Of a stretch of DNA of 64,000 bases, positions 25,101 to 37,095 are shown one piece after another (within the stretch, counting starts at the first letter, position 1; the number at the start of each line of letters is the position of its first letter). This stretch comes from Pseudoscleropodium purum (taxonomy: Eukaryota; Streptophyta; Bryopsida; Hypnales; Brachytheciaceae), in assembly GCA_963969395.1 (NCBI GenBank), contig OZ017797.1:5456001-5520000 (forward strand), written 5' to 3'. The notes beneath the pieces were generated by a model. It saw only the letters and a list, made by a program, of their open reading frames with translations. It made no database searches and had not been told where the DNA came from. The position numbers and the translations under genes were made by a program.

Positions 25101-26650
25101 GAAGTAACAGTTAAATCACCACTTCTTCCACGTACAATTCCACGGGGGATTTCTACCACAATAGTGTGAGATCCCGCACTAAGACTTTGGTGGAGAATGA
25201 TGAGTGATTCAAACGACCAACACTTGGAATTTGTAGAAAAATTCAATAATGGCTTAAAGCATAAATATTAGTGAGCAGTTCAAAGGAACCCCCACGACTT
25301 TTGAAATGGTTCAAAAAACACCACAAAAGTCTCAAATTGCAAAGAAATACAAAGAATTTGGATAATCACCAAACTTCTTTGACAACGTGGCCTCATATGG
25401 CCTGTAACAAAATGCAAAAGAATGCTTTGTGTTAGTGGGTCTCAAACCATCAGAAAGATTTGGTCTCGAGTGACGAAGGACACAAAACAATCAAAGGGGT
25501 GCAAAGAGAGTTGGTGGGCATCCTTTTATACATTTTCGAGGCTCCCACTTACCTCCTTTTACATTAAAAACTACCTAAGTAAACTAAAATTCACTAAAAT
25601 CCATAATTACTACACCTAATTCTACCCTATTGTTGAATGTCTTGTAACTTTTGGAGAAAAAATCTAAATGAAAAATAGACTGTACTGTTAGCTTCAAAGG
25701 ACCCTTTTTAGCCTACAAATCTCATAATCCAACACCCAAGTCAAATTTCTCACAAAAGATAGCGTTTCCCAACTTAGTGAAAAAGGTGAAAAAATTAACT
25801 TTTGGAGTTTGTGGTTTTTTGCTTATTTTGACTAGCCAAGGTTGTATGGAAGGTCCAAGACTATAAAAAAAAGAGTCAAAAATGACCCAATTTGGCTTCT
25901 ATATGATCTTGGTTCACCGGTCAATTGCGGACTGTTTTTGGAATTCCATTCGAATCCTTTAGCACTGCCAATTTGGGTAGTTACCGATGTCGGAATGTTG
26001 TGAAACTTGATTAGGCTCTTATTTAGACTAAAATACAATGTCTTAATTTTTAGTGGGATTTTACCATCACCAAATGAATTTCTATGAATTTTCTTAAGTT
26101 TAGTGATTTCAATTGACTTCCCATAGAGTCATGTTCCATAATTCAAAAAATTACAAAACTTTTTGAGTAACTTCTAGGAAGTTTCCAAATACTTTGTGCA
26201 AAGTCCTGGGTCCAACTTGCACTTTTCTTGGGAAAAAGAATTTATTCTTCCTAATTTTAATTCCTTCGGGGAAGAATCATTCTCATACTAAGGAATCTTG
26301 ACGATCTGGCTTCACTATTACACTCCTAGCATGTTTCTAAGCTAGAAACACCTCTCTTTTTGTAGTAATTGCCTACTTGTAACTTTCATGGACTTTGATC
26401 TATAAGGTCATATGTAATTGCTATTTTTCGCTTTTCACTTTTCATCATGATTTTCAACTAATCTTTTATTGTAGGATTCTAGGTTACTAGGAAAGCTAGA
26501 GTGATTCCAACTCTACTAATTTTAGCTAATCTTTGTCGCATGCGCCTTCAATTGTCAAAATCCCATATAGCATCTAATTGAGTGTTTTACCCTAGTGTGT
26601 TGACCAGAATTGGAATTGCTCCCAATCCATATTCTGACACTTAAATACCT
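22140..26650 (-). other. Unassigned region, possible degraded retroelement
   Basis: This stretch differs in texture from its surroundings, with pyrimidine-rich plus-strand text and a GC-richer core at 24620-24920 (GGGACCCGCAGGG, CCCTTCTTGGGACCCC). Segments at about 22205-22290 and 24928-25000 look like diverged copies of each other: both have ACACAAACAACACA-like text, then an A-rich run, then GAAGCTCTGT or AAAGCTCTGT. A TATA-like box on the minus strand lies at 25522-25530. These features would fit a minus-strand LTR-type element, but I could not find paired terminal repeats, a primer-binding site or polyprotein motifs. Confidence 0.25.
25522..25530 (-). promoter_or_regulatory. Candidate TATA box, minus strand
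   Basis: On the minus strand TATAAAAGG is followed within 30-40 bases by a pyrimidine-rich tract (CACCAACTCTCTTTGCACCCC), the usual arrangement of a plant core promoter or of the U3/R junction in an LTR. No product could be assigned. Confidence 0.3.
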
Positions 26651-28492
26651 TCGTTATATACTTAGAATTCACAAAGAGCATGTTTAGGACATTTTCAATG
26701 CTCTCAAGGTGTTAACCTTATTACTTATGGTTTTATCCCAATTTCTTGTAAAGTCACTTAAATGGTCATTTTGACCACAATTTACTCATAAAAATGAATA
26801 AAAAATAGAAAAAAGTAGACCTTGAATCCCATGTGACATCCTTGGGGCTCACAAGCTCTTGGTCTCCAAGGCTACAACTCTACAACAAAAAAACACCACA
26901 ACTCCAAAGAAGCAAAGTCCACCACCATATTTGAAGTTGTCATGCCAAAAATTAACAATACCATTGGAATTGTTATTTTTATCATAGTATAGTAGTAAAG
27001 GTTTGTTTGTAGGGATTTTGGTGATGGATTAGGAAAGAGAATTAATAACTTATTATTTATACATCCAATCACTTGCCAATTGACAAATTGACAAAATCTA
27101 AAGCCAGTTACTAGCTAATAAAAGGATATAAAAATACAATCAAGTATTATAAAGAAAACTCCAAGGAAAAATAAAGACAATTTGACTTCTAAAAAGAATT
27201 GGAGAGAGGAAAAAAATGAGAAAAAAATAGATAGAGAAAAATGACATTGTTTTGGCTATATCTAATCAGCTAGACAACTATTCATTATGAACAGTTTCCA
27301 AGTTGATTTGCCACTATCACTACAAGAGTTTTAGCATTCTATAATTACATATATGACTACATACATAACTACATTTGGATGCATTATGCTCTTGAAACTT
27401 TAGTCAATCCCTTGAATTCATTCATTTTTGAATAATACTAGTTATTCCTTTACAAAACACAAAGGAAACATTGGTATTATTCAAAAACGTAGAGAGTTAA
27501 ATTTGTAAGTAATTGGTGGGATTATGCATTTGTGTCTTTGCCAATTCAGAATGCCTTGAAATTTTTTGGGTGCCTTATTGCTACCCAAAATTTTATCCTA
27601 ATTTTTATCAAAATTTTACCACAATGTAGATAATTTTTAAAAATTGATCAAAGTCAATTATAGTAGTTGACCTTCCAAAAACCTTTTATAAGGAATCCAA
27701 ATTTTCTTGAAATTTTACATGTGACCTTTAGAAGTTCTTATATACTAAGTTTAGGCTCATATTCTTACTTTGCACATTTTACAAGAAGGTTTAGTTGTTG
27801 TTACCTTTTATTGGATCAAGTGGATCAAGAATCTTTTGATTAGTGCAAATTCTAGATGAACCAATTGTACCATTGGCCCCTAGCATGTTTTAGTCTTAAA
27901 AAACACTTCTCTTTGTTTTTTAGTTGCACTTTTCTTCATACCTCTTGAGTTTGAATTAATTTGGTTGATTTCTAATTTTTTTTTTCTTCAAGATCACTAA
28001 TACTGCTAATTCAATCTAACATGAGGGCAAAGAATGAGCTTTCTTATGGAGGTATTTGGAGCATATGGAATACTAAGACTTGTATTTTAGCTAGGCTTTA
28101 ATACATGCAATGTAGGTTTAGTCTTGGTTGCAATCTGAGAAGGGTAATTTTGCTAACAATCCCTCATATTATTGTAGGGTTGACATGTGCTTCTTTATAA
28201 CACCTCATTAATTAAAAAAAAGTGGATAGATTGGAGCATTTTAGGCATTTTAAGCTTCTAAAAATAGAACATTGCATTAGTAAGTACTTTACCATTTGCA
28301 ATCTAACACTCTTTCTAGGGATTTTTGTCTATAAAATTAAAAAAAATGTGGTGTAAAAAACAAGAAAAAACAAAAACTTTGAGTCTAAAGTGACAATTGA
28401 AGGGTTTATAGGGGTTTTTGAAGGACTTAAAGGGGGGTCTCAATTTCCAAAATTGTGAAGATGTATTATAAAATACAATTTAGAGTATTAAA
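26651..28492. other. Anonymous AT-rich DNA
   Basis: No recognisable coding segment, RNA or element ends. A short AATAATACTAGTTATTCC / GGTATTATTCAAAAACG pair near 27433-27490 is a weak inverted repeat only. Confidence 0.4.
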
Positions 28493-29050
28493 TTAACCCC
28501 TAAAGGTTCAAACACCATATCTGGCAATATAGTGATTTAGGGCAACTCACTACAAACATTATTTTTATTTTTTTCCTTTGAATTTTTCACACAACATGTG
28601 CTCAAAGAGTAGCTTTAAGGTGCAACAATTTTCATAACTTTTGACTACATAGGTAAAAGACTATTGCATGATATATAATTTCATTGCTCTATGGGCAATT
28701 GGGCAACACAAAAAAAAATCTTTTTTTTTAAAGACATAAAAAATTGAAATTGATTTTTAGATTTATGTATATGTAGAAAGCTTTGAATTATTCCATTTTG
28801 ATTAATGAGGTGAAAGTTATGAGGAGTTTTACTTTGCAAGTAGTTATGGAAGCTTTACTCTAAAATGAACTTTGAAGTCCTTTATTTTAACTCAATTTTC
28901 AATATTTTGAAAATAAAATAAAAATGTTGGGTGATCATTGTTTATCACAACAAAACAATCATTGAGATTGGCATTTTTCAATTCCATAACTAAACTCTTA
29001 ACAATTTAGTATTTTAAATCATGCTCTAGTTCATTCTACTTACTATTTTT
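28493..29050. mobile_element. TTAA-bounded element, family A, 3'-truncated
   Basis: The left end TTAACCCCTAAAGGTTC and the following 550 bases match the 21159 element closely (GGGCAACTCACTACAAAC, CACAACATGTGCTCAAAGAG, TTTTCATAACTTTTGACTA, CTTAACAATTTAGTATTTTA). After about 29050 the match stops and no right end is seen, so roughly the last 40 percent is missing. Confidence 0.65.
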
Positions 29051-29989
29051 TTCAAGCATAAATATGGAATATTTTTTGTTTGAAATTTTTATATGTATTT
29101 CCAACTTATTTCTTCAACAATGTTATGGATAGTACAGGTTGCAGGATCTACGCATTTTGTGTAAAAAGTTTGAAAGATGAACTCTAACTATTTGGAAAGA
29201 GTTGAAAATACTTCTTTTTGAAATTTAAGCGGCTTGATCTTACAATTAGTAAGGTTTCTTATTCTAAAATTTTAGAAACGTGTACTCAAACAAATTCATT
29301 AAAGGATCCTATGGTTGGATTTGTTAATGAATAAATATAGATTTTACATCCAATCTTTTAATATTGAATCAAAATGTTTGAATCCAATATTTTGGGTGTA
29401 GATTGTGTTGAAATTACAAAATTAGAAAGATTTTAGCCCTACTTTGGGTTTAAGTACTTTGAAGCAATTTTGGACCTAAAAACATTGAATACTTGTAGAA
29501 GGCAATGATGGCTTTCAAACAAAGTTGTAAAATAAAATCCATAGATCATCTATATAGCTAAATCAACTACTACATTGTTCAATATTTTTCAATGAAATTT
29601 AAAACTTAAATTTTAAAACCCCTTTTAAAATTGATTATAGATTGAATGCTTATAATTTTCTTTAGGTTTTTTTCAATAAATTCAAATTTATATTTTATAT
29701 AATTTTATTCTTAAGTAGTTATTCAAATCAATTTTGAAGGGTCATTTTCTGAATTAAAAATTTACCTTTTAAAGATGAAGATACTTATATTTCTTGAATA
29801 TAGAGGGAAAAAATTCCTATAGAAAATTTGTGATACACTTTGTGTTCTTAGAATACATTTGTATCTATTTGTTGTTTGAAATTAGAACATTTAGTCCTTA
29901 TCCTCCTAAAGTCCTAAGGCCTTTTTTTAATGAAAAAAACATCCAAAATTGTTATTTCTTTTGCAAAGAAAAATAAATTATAATTTTTT

Positions 29990-31734
29990 TTTCATATTTA
30001 ATTGTAAAATCTTGTACATACTAGTATAAAAATCTAGAAGAAATTTTAGAAACTTTCACCACATGAATTACAAGATATTTGCATTTTAACCCCTAAAAGA
30101 TCATCCTATTGATTTTGGCAACATAGCAATTTTGGACATGCTATTGTGATTGCCAATCAGCATATATTAGTCCAAACTTTGATAGAAGGTATGTAGTATG
30201 TTTATTTATTGTGTAAACAAAATTTCATGACATTTGAATACAACAATCAAAAGTTATGGCCTAAAATGTTATTTTTTTTCATAACTCGGTAGTCTAGGCA
30301 AATCAGAAAAAATCACTTTTTCGAAAACAAAAATTTGAAATTGGTTTTCTAGAGTTATATATACTTGGAAAGCTTTGAATCATTTGATTTTGATCAATGA
30401 ATCATAAGTTATGGGGATTTTTTGTTTGCAAGGAGTTATGGATTCTCCACTCTAAAATAAACTTTGATATCCTTTATCTTAGTCAATTTTCAATATTTTG
30501 GGAAAAAAATAAAATCATAGGATGTAGATTGCTTATTACACTATTTAAACTCTTGGAATTGGCATTTTTTAGTTTTTTAATTAAATTCTTAGTAATTTAA
30601 TATTTTGAATCATTTTCTACTTCTACCTACTTACTATATTTTCCTATATGTTGTACAATTCCGAATGATCTAAAAATTTTCAAGCATGTGGCCAACTTGA
30701 GTAGGAAAACAAATCCAAAGAAGCACCAACATTTTTGTCATTATTTTTAATTGAAAAGTGAGATTGTGAAGTGAAGTTGTCTAGTTTTTTTGCAAGGCCC
30801 AAAAAATGATTTCAATGAATTTCAATGCTAATATCTTGCAATCCACAAAGTGGAAATTTTTAAAATTCTTACCACACATTCTCAAGTCAACATACTACAA
30901 GATCCTACAAATAAATATGTCAAAACCAAATTTAAGAAAAAAATTTGGTACTTGTCCTAGAAATTGCAATTTTGGGGCATTTTTAATTAAAATAAAGTCA
31001 AAGAATTTAAGGGGTTGAAGTGAAGAAAATATTCTTTGGGATTGGTTCTATGATTAGATTATTTGATTTAGAATCTTCTTGATTTAAAATTTTTTTGTAA
31101 GATAAATTTTGATTTAAATTTTTTTCTTTTGAAGATTTGAATTGAAAGTGTATAGACAAAAAGTTTAAAAAATCCAATATTATTTTCATCCTCTATAAAA
31201 TTCTTAAGTAGAAGTAGGTATGAGATTGAAAAAAAAACTAAGTTATCTATAGCTTTAAAATGGAATTGAAACACACTAATACCAATGGTGAGATTTTCCT
31301 AGCAAGTATATTCAACCTTGTAGAATATTTGTTTGGAAAATTGCAAAAAGTGAGTTAAAAAATGAGTCCAAAATATTATTTTCTCAAGAAATTTCTAAAA
31401 ATGCCTCCAAAATAATATTGAAACTCTATAACTTTTACATCCCTACTCCAAATGGAATTAATCAAAACTTTTCACATAAGAAAAGGAATTTAAAAAATTA
31501 ATTTCAAGTTTTTGTGGTATTTTTTGTTGCCCGGTCACTTCCATTTTGAGCTTATGATGGCATACCTTTTGCTTGTAGGCACCAATTGAAATAAAAGATT
31601 GTATATCCTGAAAGCTAATGTGTTTTTCTATCTCAAGAAAAAGTTTCACAAAATCAACTCAAAAATTGAGGTTACATGAACCTACTTGAAATCTATTTTG
31701 TCCCCTAATGGAACAATGAGACTTTGGGAGTTAA
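29990..31734. mobile_element. Family C TTAA-bounded element, split by a family A insertion
   Basis: The right end at 31690-31734, complement TTAACTCCCAAAGTCTCATTG, matches the left end of the element at 53255 (TTAATCCCTAAAGTCTCATTG). From 31015 leftward the sequence GAAGTGAAGAAAAT continues the C-type interior, and GAATTACAAGATATTTGC just left of 30086 is the piece that should adjoin it. The family A element 30086-31018 therefore sits inside this one. The outer left end is not identified; 29990 is approximate. Confidence 0.55.
30086..31018. mobile_element. TTAA-bounded element, family A, nested in family C
   Basis: It begins TTAACCCCTAAAAGATC and ends TTTAAGGGG followed by TTGA (31015-31018). 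Its interior matches the elements at 7646 and 21159. The flanks rejoin to GATATTTGC..TTGAAGTGAAG, which is the uninterrupted sequence in the complement of 53941-53975. The unoccupied site has one TTGA while the occupied site has TTAA on the left and TTGA on the right, which supports a 4-bp target duplication. 933 bp, non-coding. Confidence 0.7.
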
Positions 31735-31754
31735 AGATTTGAACTAAATGTAAT

Positions 31755-32028
31755 TGTTGGTCATGGGTCCTTAGTCAGTTAGTGGTTCATTTTGGATAGT
31801 TTTTTTATTTTTATTTTTTTAAAACAATTAGATATTTTTGATTGATTGGAGACACAATGCATTGAACCTAAAGACAAAGTCCTCACCAAATTTCTTTTTT
31901 TTAGTTTTTAGTTGTTTGGTTTTAGTTTTTTGAAAACTTAAAAAATGGAGATTGTCAAGGTTGTTGCCTTGTAGTTTTTTGTACTATTCCACTTTTTAAT
32001 GGGAATAGCCCCTGTATTTGCAAAAAAA
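31755..32028 (+). mobile_element. Retroposed SINE-like element with 14-bp target duplication
   Basis: The element is flanked by perfect direct repeats GAACTAAATGTAAT at 31741-31754 and 32029-32042 and ends in an A-rich tail (GCAAAAAAA), the hallmark of LINE-driven insertion. Near the 5' end TAGTCAGTTAGTGG resembles a tRNA-type box A. A diverged copy of the middle part (ATTGATTGG, CATTGAACCTAAAGACAAAG) occurs in reverse at 42556-42690. Its 3' end (CTTTTTAATGGGAAT...) resembles the end of the nearby LINE near 37960-38000, so the LINE machinery may have copied it. 274 bp; alternatively a LINE 3' fragment. Confidence 0.6.
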
Positions 32029-32059
32029 GAACTAAATGTAATGGAATTGTCCAAATCTA

Positions 32060-34164
32060 TTTATAAACACATCTAACTAAAACACTGCTCTAGATTTTAT
32101 TCCAAATTCTATTCACAAGATCTGACCACCCTTCAAATTATTAATGACTGCAACTCCATCTTCTCATGTGTCGTTAACAAACTTAGCCCAAAGATGGTCA
32201 TTCGTTTAGAAGCTCCATTTATTAAGGAAGAACTTTAATTTGCGATGAAACAAATGGCCTCAAGTCATAGTTTAGGACCTGATGGAGTTACACTAGATTT
32301 TTTCACCAAATTTTGGGACTTGATAGGCAATGACTATACAAGTATGATTCAATCATTTATTCCTTAAGGACAGCTCCTTTTAGGAATGATATCCAGAGTT
32401 ATAGCCCTTCTTTTTTAAAAAGGTGACCGTGCTAATTTATCTAATTGGCAATCAATTACCTTGCTTAATGTCTCGTATAAAGTTCTAGCAAAAACTCTTT
32501 AGTTGAGACTACAAAGCATACTCCAAGAGGTTATAAGTCTAGATAAATTTGCCTTCTTGCCACTTAGATACATCTTGGATAATGAGCTATTACAATATGA
32601 GACGGTTCAATGGGCCAAGGACTCTCACCAAAACCTTATCTTTCTAAAACTTGATTTTACTAAAGCGTATGATACAGTATCATGGAATTTTCTTTTGGGC
32701 ATGATGAGAAAAATCAGCATTCTTGATGCTTTTATACACATTGTCCAAATGCTACTCCAAGATGCATCAACTTCTATCTTGATCAATGGAAAAATTTCTA
32801 GTTCATTCATCATTCAACAAGGGGTGCACCAAAGGTGTCCACTAGCCTCCTATTTATTCTTCTTGGTAGGAGAAGCTTTTAGTTTGGCAGCTAAGAAAGA
32901 TTAGTGAGTAGGTAAAATCCAAGGCATCCAACTACCTGGGATGGAGGATCACCAACTTATTTTACAATACATAGATGATAATGGAGTTTCCATTTTAGGG
33001 GAGGAAATTTTCCTAAAAACACGGTAGACCTCATACACCATTTTGGCTCTGCATAAGGTCTAGTGATTAATTGGACAAAAATACCGGATATTGGTTTTCA
33101 AATATCCTTCCTCTTGACTGGCCACATAACTTTAGGATTACTTGGGCCCCTCTTTACTCTCCCTTTAAACTTTTGGGGTTCCATTTGGTGTTTCTCAAGA
33201 AACAAGCAATGTGGACAACTTTCTACAACAAAAGATTACTAAGAAGTTGAAGTATTGGACAACTCAACGTCTCTCTTTGGCTGGGAGGGCACATGTAGTT
33301 CATGCAATTCTTCTCTTGTCTATTTATTATTTTTTGGCTATTTGGTACAGCTCTATCCAAGCTATTAGGATAGCTAAGGGTAGCATGCGTAATTATTTGT
33401 AAAGTGGCTTTGAACACTTGTCTCGGACTAGGGTTAGTTGGCTCGACTATTGCTTGCCTAAATCAATTGGTGGGCTTCAACTACTTGATCCAACAATCTC
33501 TCTTAATGCTTTACTAGCTAAGTGGATTTTGTATGCCATAGAGCTCGGCACCTCTAGACTTAAGATTCTCCTTCCCTACTGCATTCATTGTATAAAACCT
33601 CTCCCAAATTCAGGATTTTGGTTTTCCTTTGTCGCATGGCTAATGATACAATGACCATATATGTCTAGAGGGTCGAAAGTTTGGAACCACATTACCTTGA
33701 CATAAAAGAAACTCGTAAAACACATTGAGTTAGTTCCATCCACTAATGCTTCCGAGGTCCTCTCTACTAGCATTTGGTGGCCTACGAGCTTTATAGGTTC
33801 TAACTTCAACTTTTCTGTTGATCATACTAGAATTTTAGCTAGAGCAGGCCTTCGCACCATTGGAAATCTATAGGATGATGATGCTAAGGACTTTAAGACA
33901 TGGGAGATTATTTCGGAAGAATTTCCTTTAACCATCATGGAGCACCACCATTGGTTTTTCCTTATATTTGAGATTCCACCTACATGGACTCAATTGTTGT
34001 AGGATCAATCCAATCTAGCCTCTTTAGATGATTGGGCTAGCCTCTATTCCATTAACAATGACAATTTTCCAGATATCACATGGTTGGTATTTGAAACTAA
34101 TCCTACTCTATTTAGTACACATATTCAAAATGTTTCCTTGGGAAGAAATATTACACATGTGTGA
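32060..34164 (+). pseudogene. LINE reverse transcriptase, 5' portion (interrupted)
   Basis: This is plant-type non-LTR reverse transcriptase. In order: a pre-RT region (SRFYSKFYSQ, SLGPDGVTLDFFTKFW), a 133-codon open segment at 32503-32904 with FLKLDFTKAYDTVSWNFLL (palm motif A) and QGVHQRCPLASYLFFLVGEA (motif B), then YIDD near 32970 (motif C, usually YADD), then thumb and connection text (KLKYWTTQRLSLAGRAHVVH, RTRVSWLDYCLPKSIGGLQL). Stops and frameshifts are frequent, and no apurinic endonuclease domain is seen upstream, so it is 5'-truncated and dead. Coding is cut at about 34164 by a 2.9-kb insertion and resumes at about 37096. Confidence 0.9.
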
Positions 34165-37095
34165 GCGCTGAAATTTTTGACTTTTTGACTAATTGTCTAC
34201 TTTAGTTAAAAAAGCAAATAATTACTATTAGTCTTTGGGAAATGAATAAGAATAAATGATAAAAAGACAATTAGACGAAAAATATTAAAAATTGTATCTA
34301 GGTTGATTGGAAGAGTGACAAATTGTCTTGGTATCAATTGATACTAGAATTCTACACCTTTTCAGTAACTTAAGTCAAACAATTTGTCCATCTTCTCTCT
34401 CTCTTTTACTCTCCCCAATTTGTCTCTCTCTTGTGTCTTGAGTGTAGAGCTTATTTGTAAATTTATGAACTCCTTCAATGAATATATATGAATCGTCTTT
34501 TGAACTAATTGTTTGTGCACAATCGTGCATTTGTGTGTAATTGTTGATCCAATGATTGAATCTAGTTGTTTGTATGTTTGTAGACAATTTGTAAAATTAT
34601 TCTTTCTTGCATGTGCTGATGTGGTTTGTTGTGATCTAGGGATTGGATTCATACACTTGATACTTATAACCATTTGTTGAGTGAAGTTTGGATTCAACTC
34701 GTGTGCATGTGTATGTGCCTGTGATTGGCTATGACAAATTGTTTGTGCATATTGGTGAATAGACAATTGGAGTGGTGATTTTAGTTGAATGATTTCAGTT
34801 TATCGTTGTTGGTCTAATTGTCGTATAAGTTACAGTGAATGATTGTAATTGTTGTGTTGTGTTTCTCGGTTAGGAGTTTGTGAGTTCTTGTTTCATAATG
34901 AATTAGTGAGATTGAGATGAATTAGAAAATACTAAACAATTTGTTCACTGGCGTAGAAGCCTGAAGTTGAGCTCAACTAATTGTCTACAAGAAGGCAGAG
35001 GTTGCAGTGAAACGGATAAAAGATAGAACAAATTGGAGTGATTCTTGATTCGGTAACTTCTTCCATAACTAATTGTCTTTACATAGGATTAGCTATAAAC
35101 AAGTATAGTTGAGTTTCTACTTAGCTAATGTGACAAATAGTTTACAATTTGAAGAAGTGTAGAGTCCAGTGATTGGAAATTGCATGTTGATCAGTGTTAT
35201 TGTAAGTTCTGATTTGGCAAAACAAATTGTCAACAAGTTTTTAAGTAGTGATTGTTGTATTGAACAAGTTGACTAGCTCTTAGAGAGGAAGAAAATTAGA
35301 CAATTGACAAATTGTCAAATTAATTTCAGTCAATTTCAATAGTATAAGAATATATAAAATTGTTTACGATCAGACCTTGATTATCGATGGTTGAGATTCT
35401 ATGTGAAATTAAAAGTAAATTTAAGAATCACTTAGACTAATTGTCATTGTAAAGTACTTGATTGTAGTCATGAATTATGTTACTATGAAAGACTAATTGT
35501 TGTCAGTGGTGTTGAAATGCCTATATTGAGATGCTATTGGAATTGGAAGCAAACCAGCTAAATTCAAACAAATTTTTATTGATTAGTTCAAGGAAAATTT
35601 AAGTGTTTGATTAACCTAATTTATGTATGTAGACATTGGGCGTCTATATACATTGCTTGAGTTTAAATTAAATTGCAAGATTGAGAGCACAATGAGACTT
35701 TTGAATGATCAATTTAATTGATTGAAGAATAATTTCTTAGATTGGGAAATTTACCAAATTAGTGTATGAATTTGAATCAGTGAATTTGGGAAATTAGACA
35801 AATTGTCAAAAGAGTTGATTTGAAGTGTTAACTGAATTAGTTTATTATTACATTTGATATTAGTTGGTGATTTAGAGCATAATGAATTGGGCTCTGGTTT
35901 GTTAATGTTTTAGTGACTAGTTGTCTTTACTGAGCAATACTAAGTGCAATTATGAATGAAATTGCCAAATAGTTTTGAATTGGGAAGTCAGATTTGAATT
36001 AAGTTACTAATAATGTGAGTGTGAAGACAAATAATCTAGTAAATAGTTGAAGTTGAGTATGGCTTTGGGGTATTTGTATGCTCTCTGGTTGAGTGAAAAG
36101 CATGGTTGTCATAGTGGACGGACGTCCGGTTCACCCGTCCGTTAGAGGTCCCGCCCGTCCGATACAGTCAACACATAGTTGACTTTCTGATAACGGAAAA
36201 ATAGGCCACGTGGATGCCATGTGGATTAAGGAACATGTTGGGCGTAGACGAGATCATCAGGGCGCGGACAAGGTGACGTGTCATTCCGCAAAATTGCACA
36301 AGTTACAAAATTAAAGCCGTTTGGACCATCCGGTCCGGTTTGCCCGTCCGTCCGTCCCGTCCGATGACCCTAACTCGCCCGTTATGACAACCATGGTGAA
36401 AAGTACACTTTGACAAATTGTTGTAATTGTACAACTAATTCTAAGCTTAGAGATTGCATTACACTCATGCCTTGTACTTAGATAGAAACCAATTGTTGTA
36501 GGATTGGAACTGGTTTGATATTTACATAACTAGTAATTAGGCTAATTAATTAGTGACTAGACCAATTGTCTTGGTAATGCCAATCACCAGTAATTAAGGA
36601 ATTATATATATATATAACTTCATTGGTCTAGAGTAGATCATGCGCATGACAAATTGTTGAAAATCTCCCTTAGAATACTAGGCAGGACAAGGACAACATT
36701 TCATGCGTCCATAGCATTATATAAAGGACTGGTAATCAAATTGTTCCTTGGAAATATGAGTGTAGTATTATTGAATGTAAGACAAATTGTTAAGTAAATC
36801 CCACATTATTCTAACCTACAAGTGACTTCTAGCTACAAAACATTAGACTAATTGACCATTCCTCTTAGATTTGGAACCCCTATATTCTAGTCCTGGGTTT
36901 TGGGAAATAGGCAAAAACCAAACTACAACATGCTATTGTAGGCGTCCACTCTAAATAGCTGACAATCATTTCAAATACAACAAATGTATCGGATTATATA
37001 GGCATTGTGTGAAGAATTCAAATTGTGCAAGTCAAGAAAGGAAAAAATGTTAACCTCAATTTTTATTTTTAGGCAATGTTCAATCTTTTTTTTAT
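34165..37095. mobile_element. 2.9-kb AATTGTC-studded element inserted in the LINE
   Basis: It interrupts LINE coding sequence that is collinear on both sides. Its body carries about 14 exact AATTGTC/GACAATT words and roughly 30 if one mismatch is allowed, many within the palindromic forms GACAAATTGTC or GACTAATTGTC, spread from near 34190 to near 36850. By composition less than one exact word would be expected. No protein is encoded. A possible short duplication (TTTTTGAC on the left, TTTATGAC on the right) is only suggestive. It contains a hAT-type MITE at 36101-36395. Edges are uncertain by about 20 bases. Confidence 0.6.
36101..36395. mobile_element. GC-rich hAT-type MITE, 8-bp target duplication
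   Basis: The terminal inverted repeats CATGGTTGTCATA and TATGACAACCATG are flanked by perfect direct repeats GTGAAAAG at 36093-36100 and 36396-36403. The interior is GC- and CpG-rich with repeated CGTCCG/CGGACG words clustered near both ends, in sharp contrast to the AT-rich surroundings. An 8-bp duplication is characteristic of hAT transposition. It is closely comparable in length and content to 62463-62760. No coding capacity, 295 bp. Confidence 0.9.

Noticed and set aside
34362..34766. 134-codon minus-strand open frame
   Set aside because: It lies inside the AATTGTC-studded insertion, has low-complexity His/Gln/Thr text, overlaps a second frame, and has no motif.
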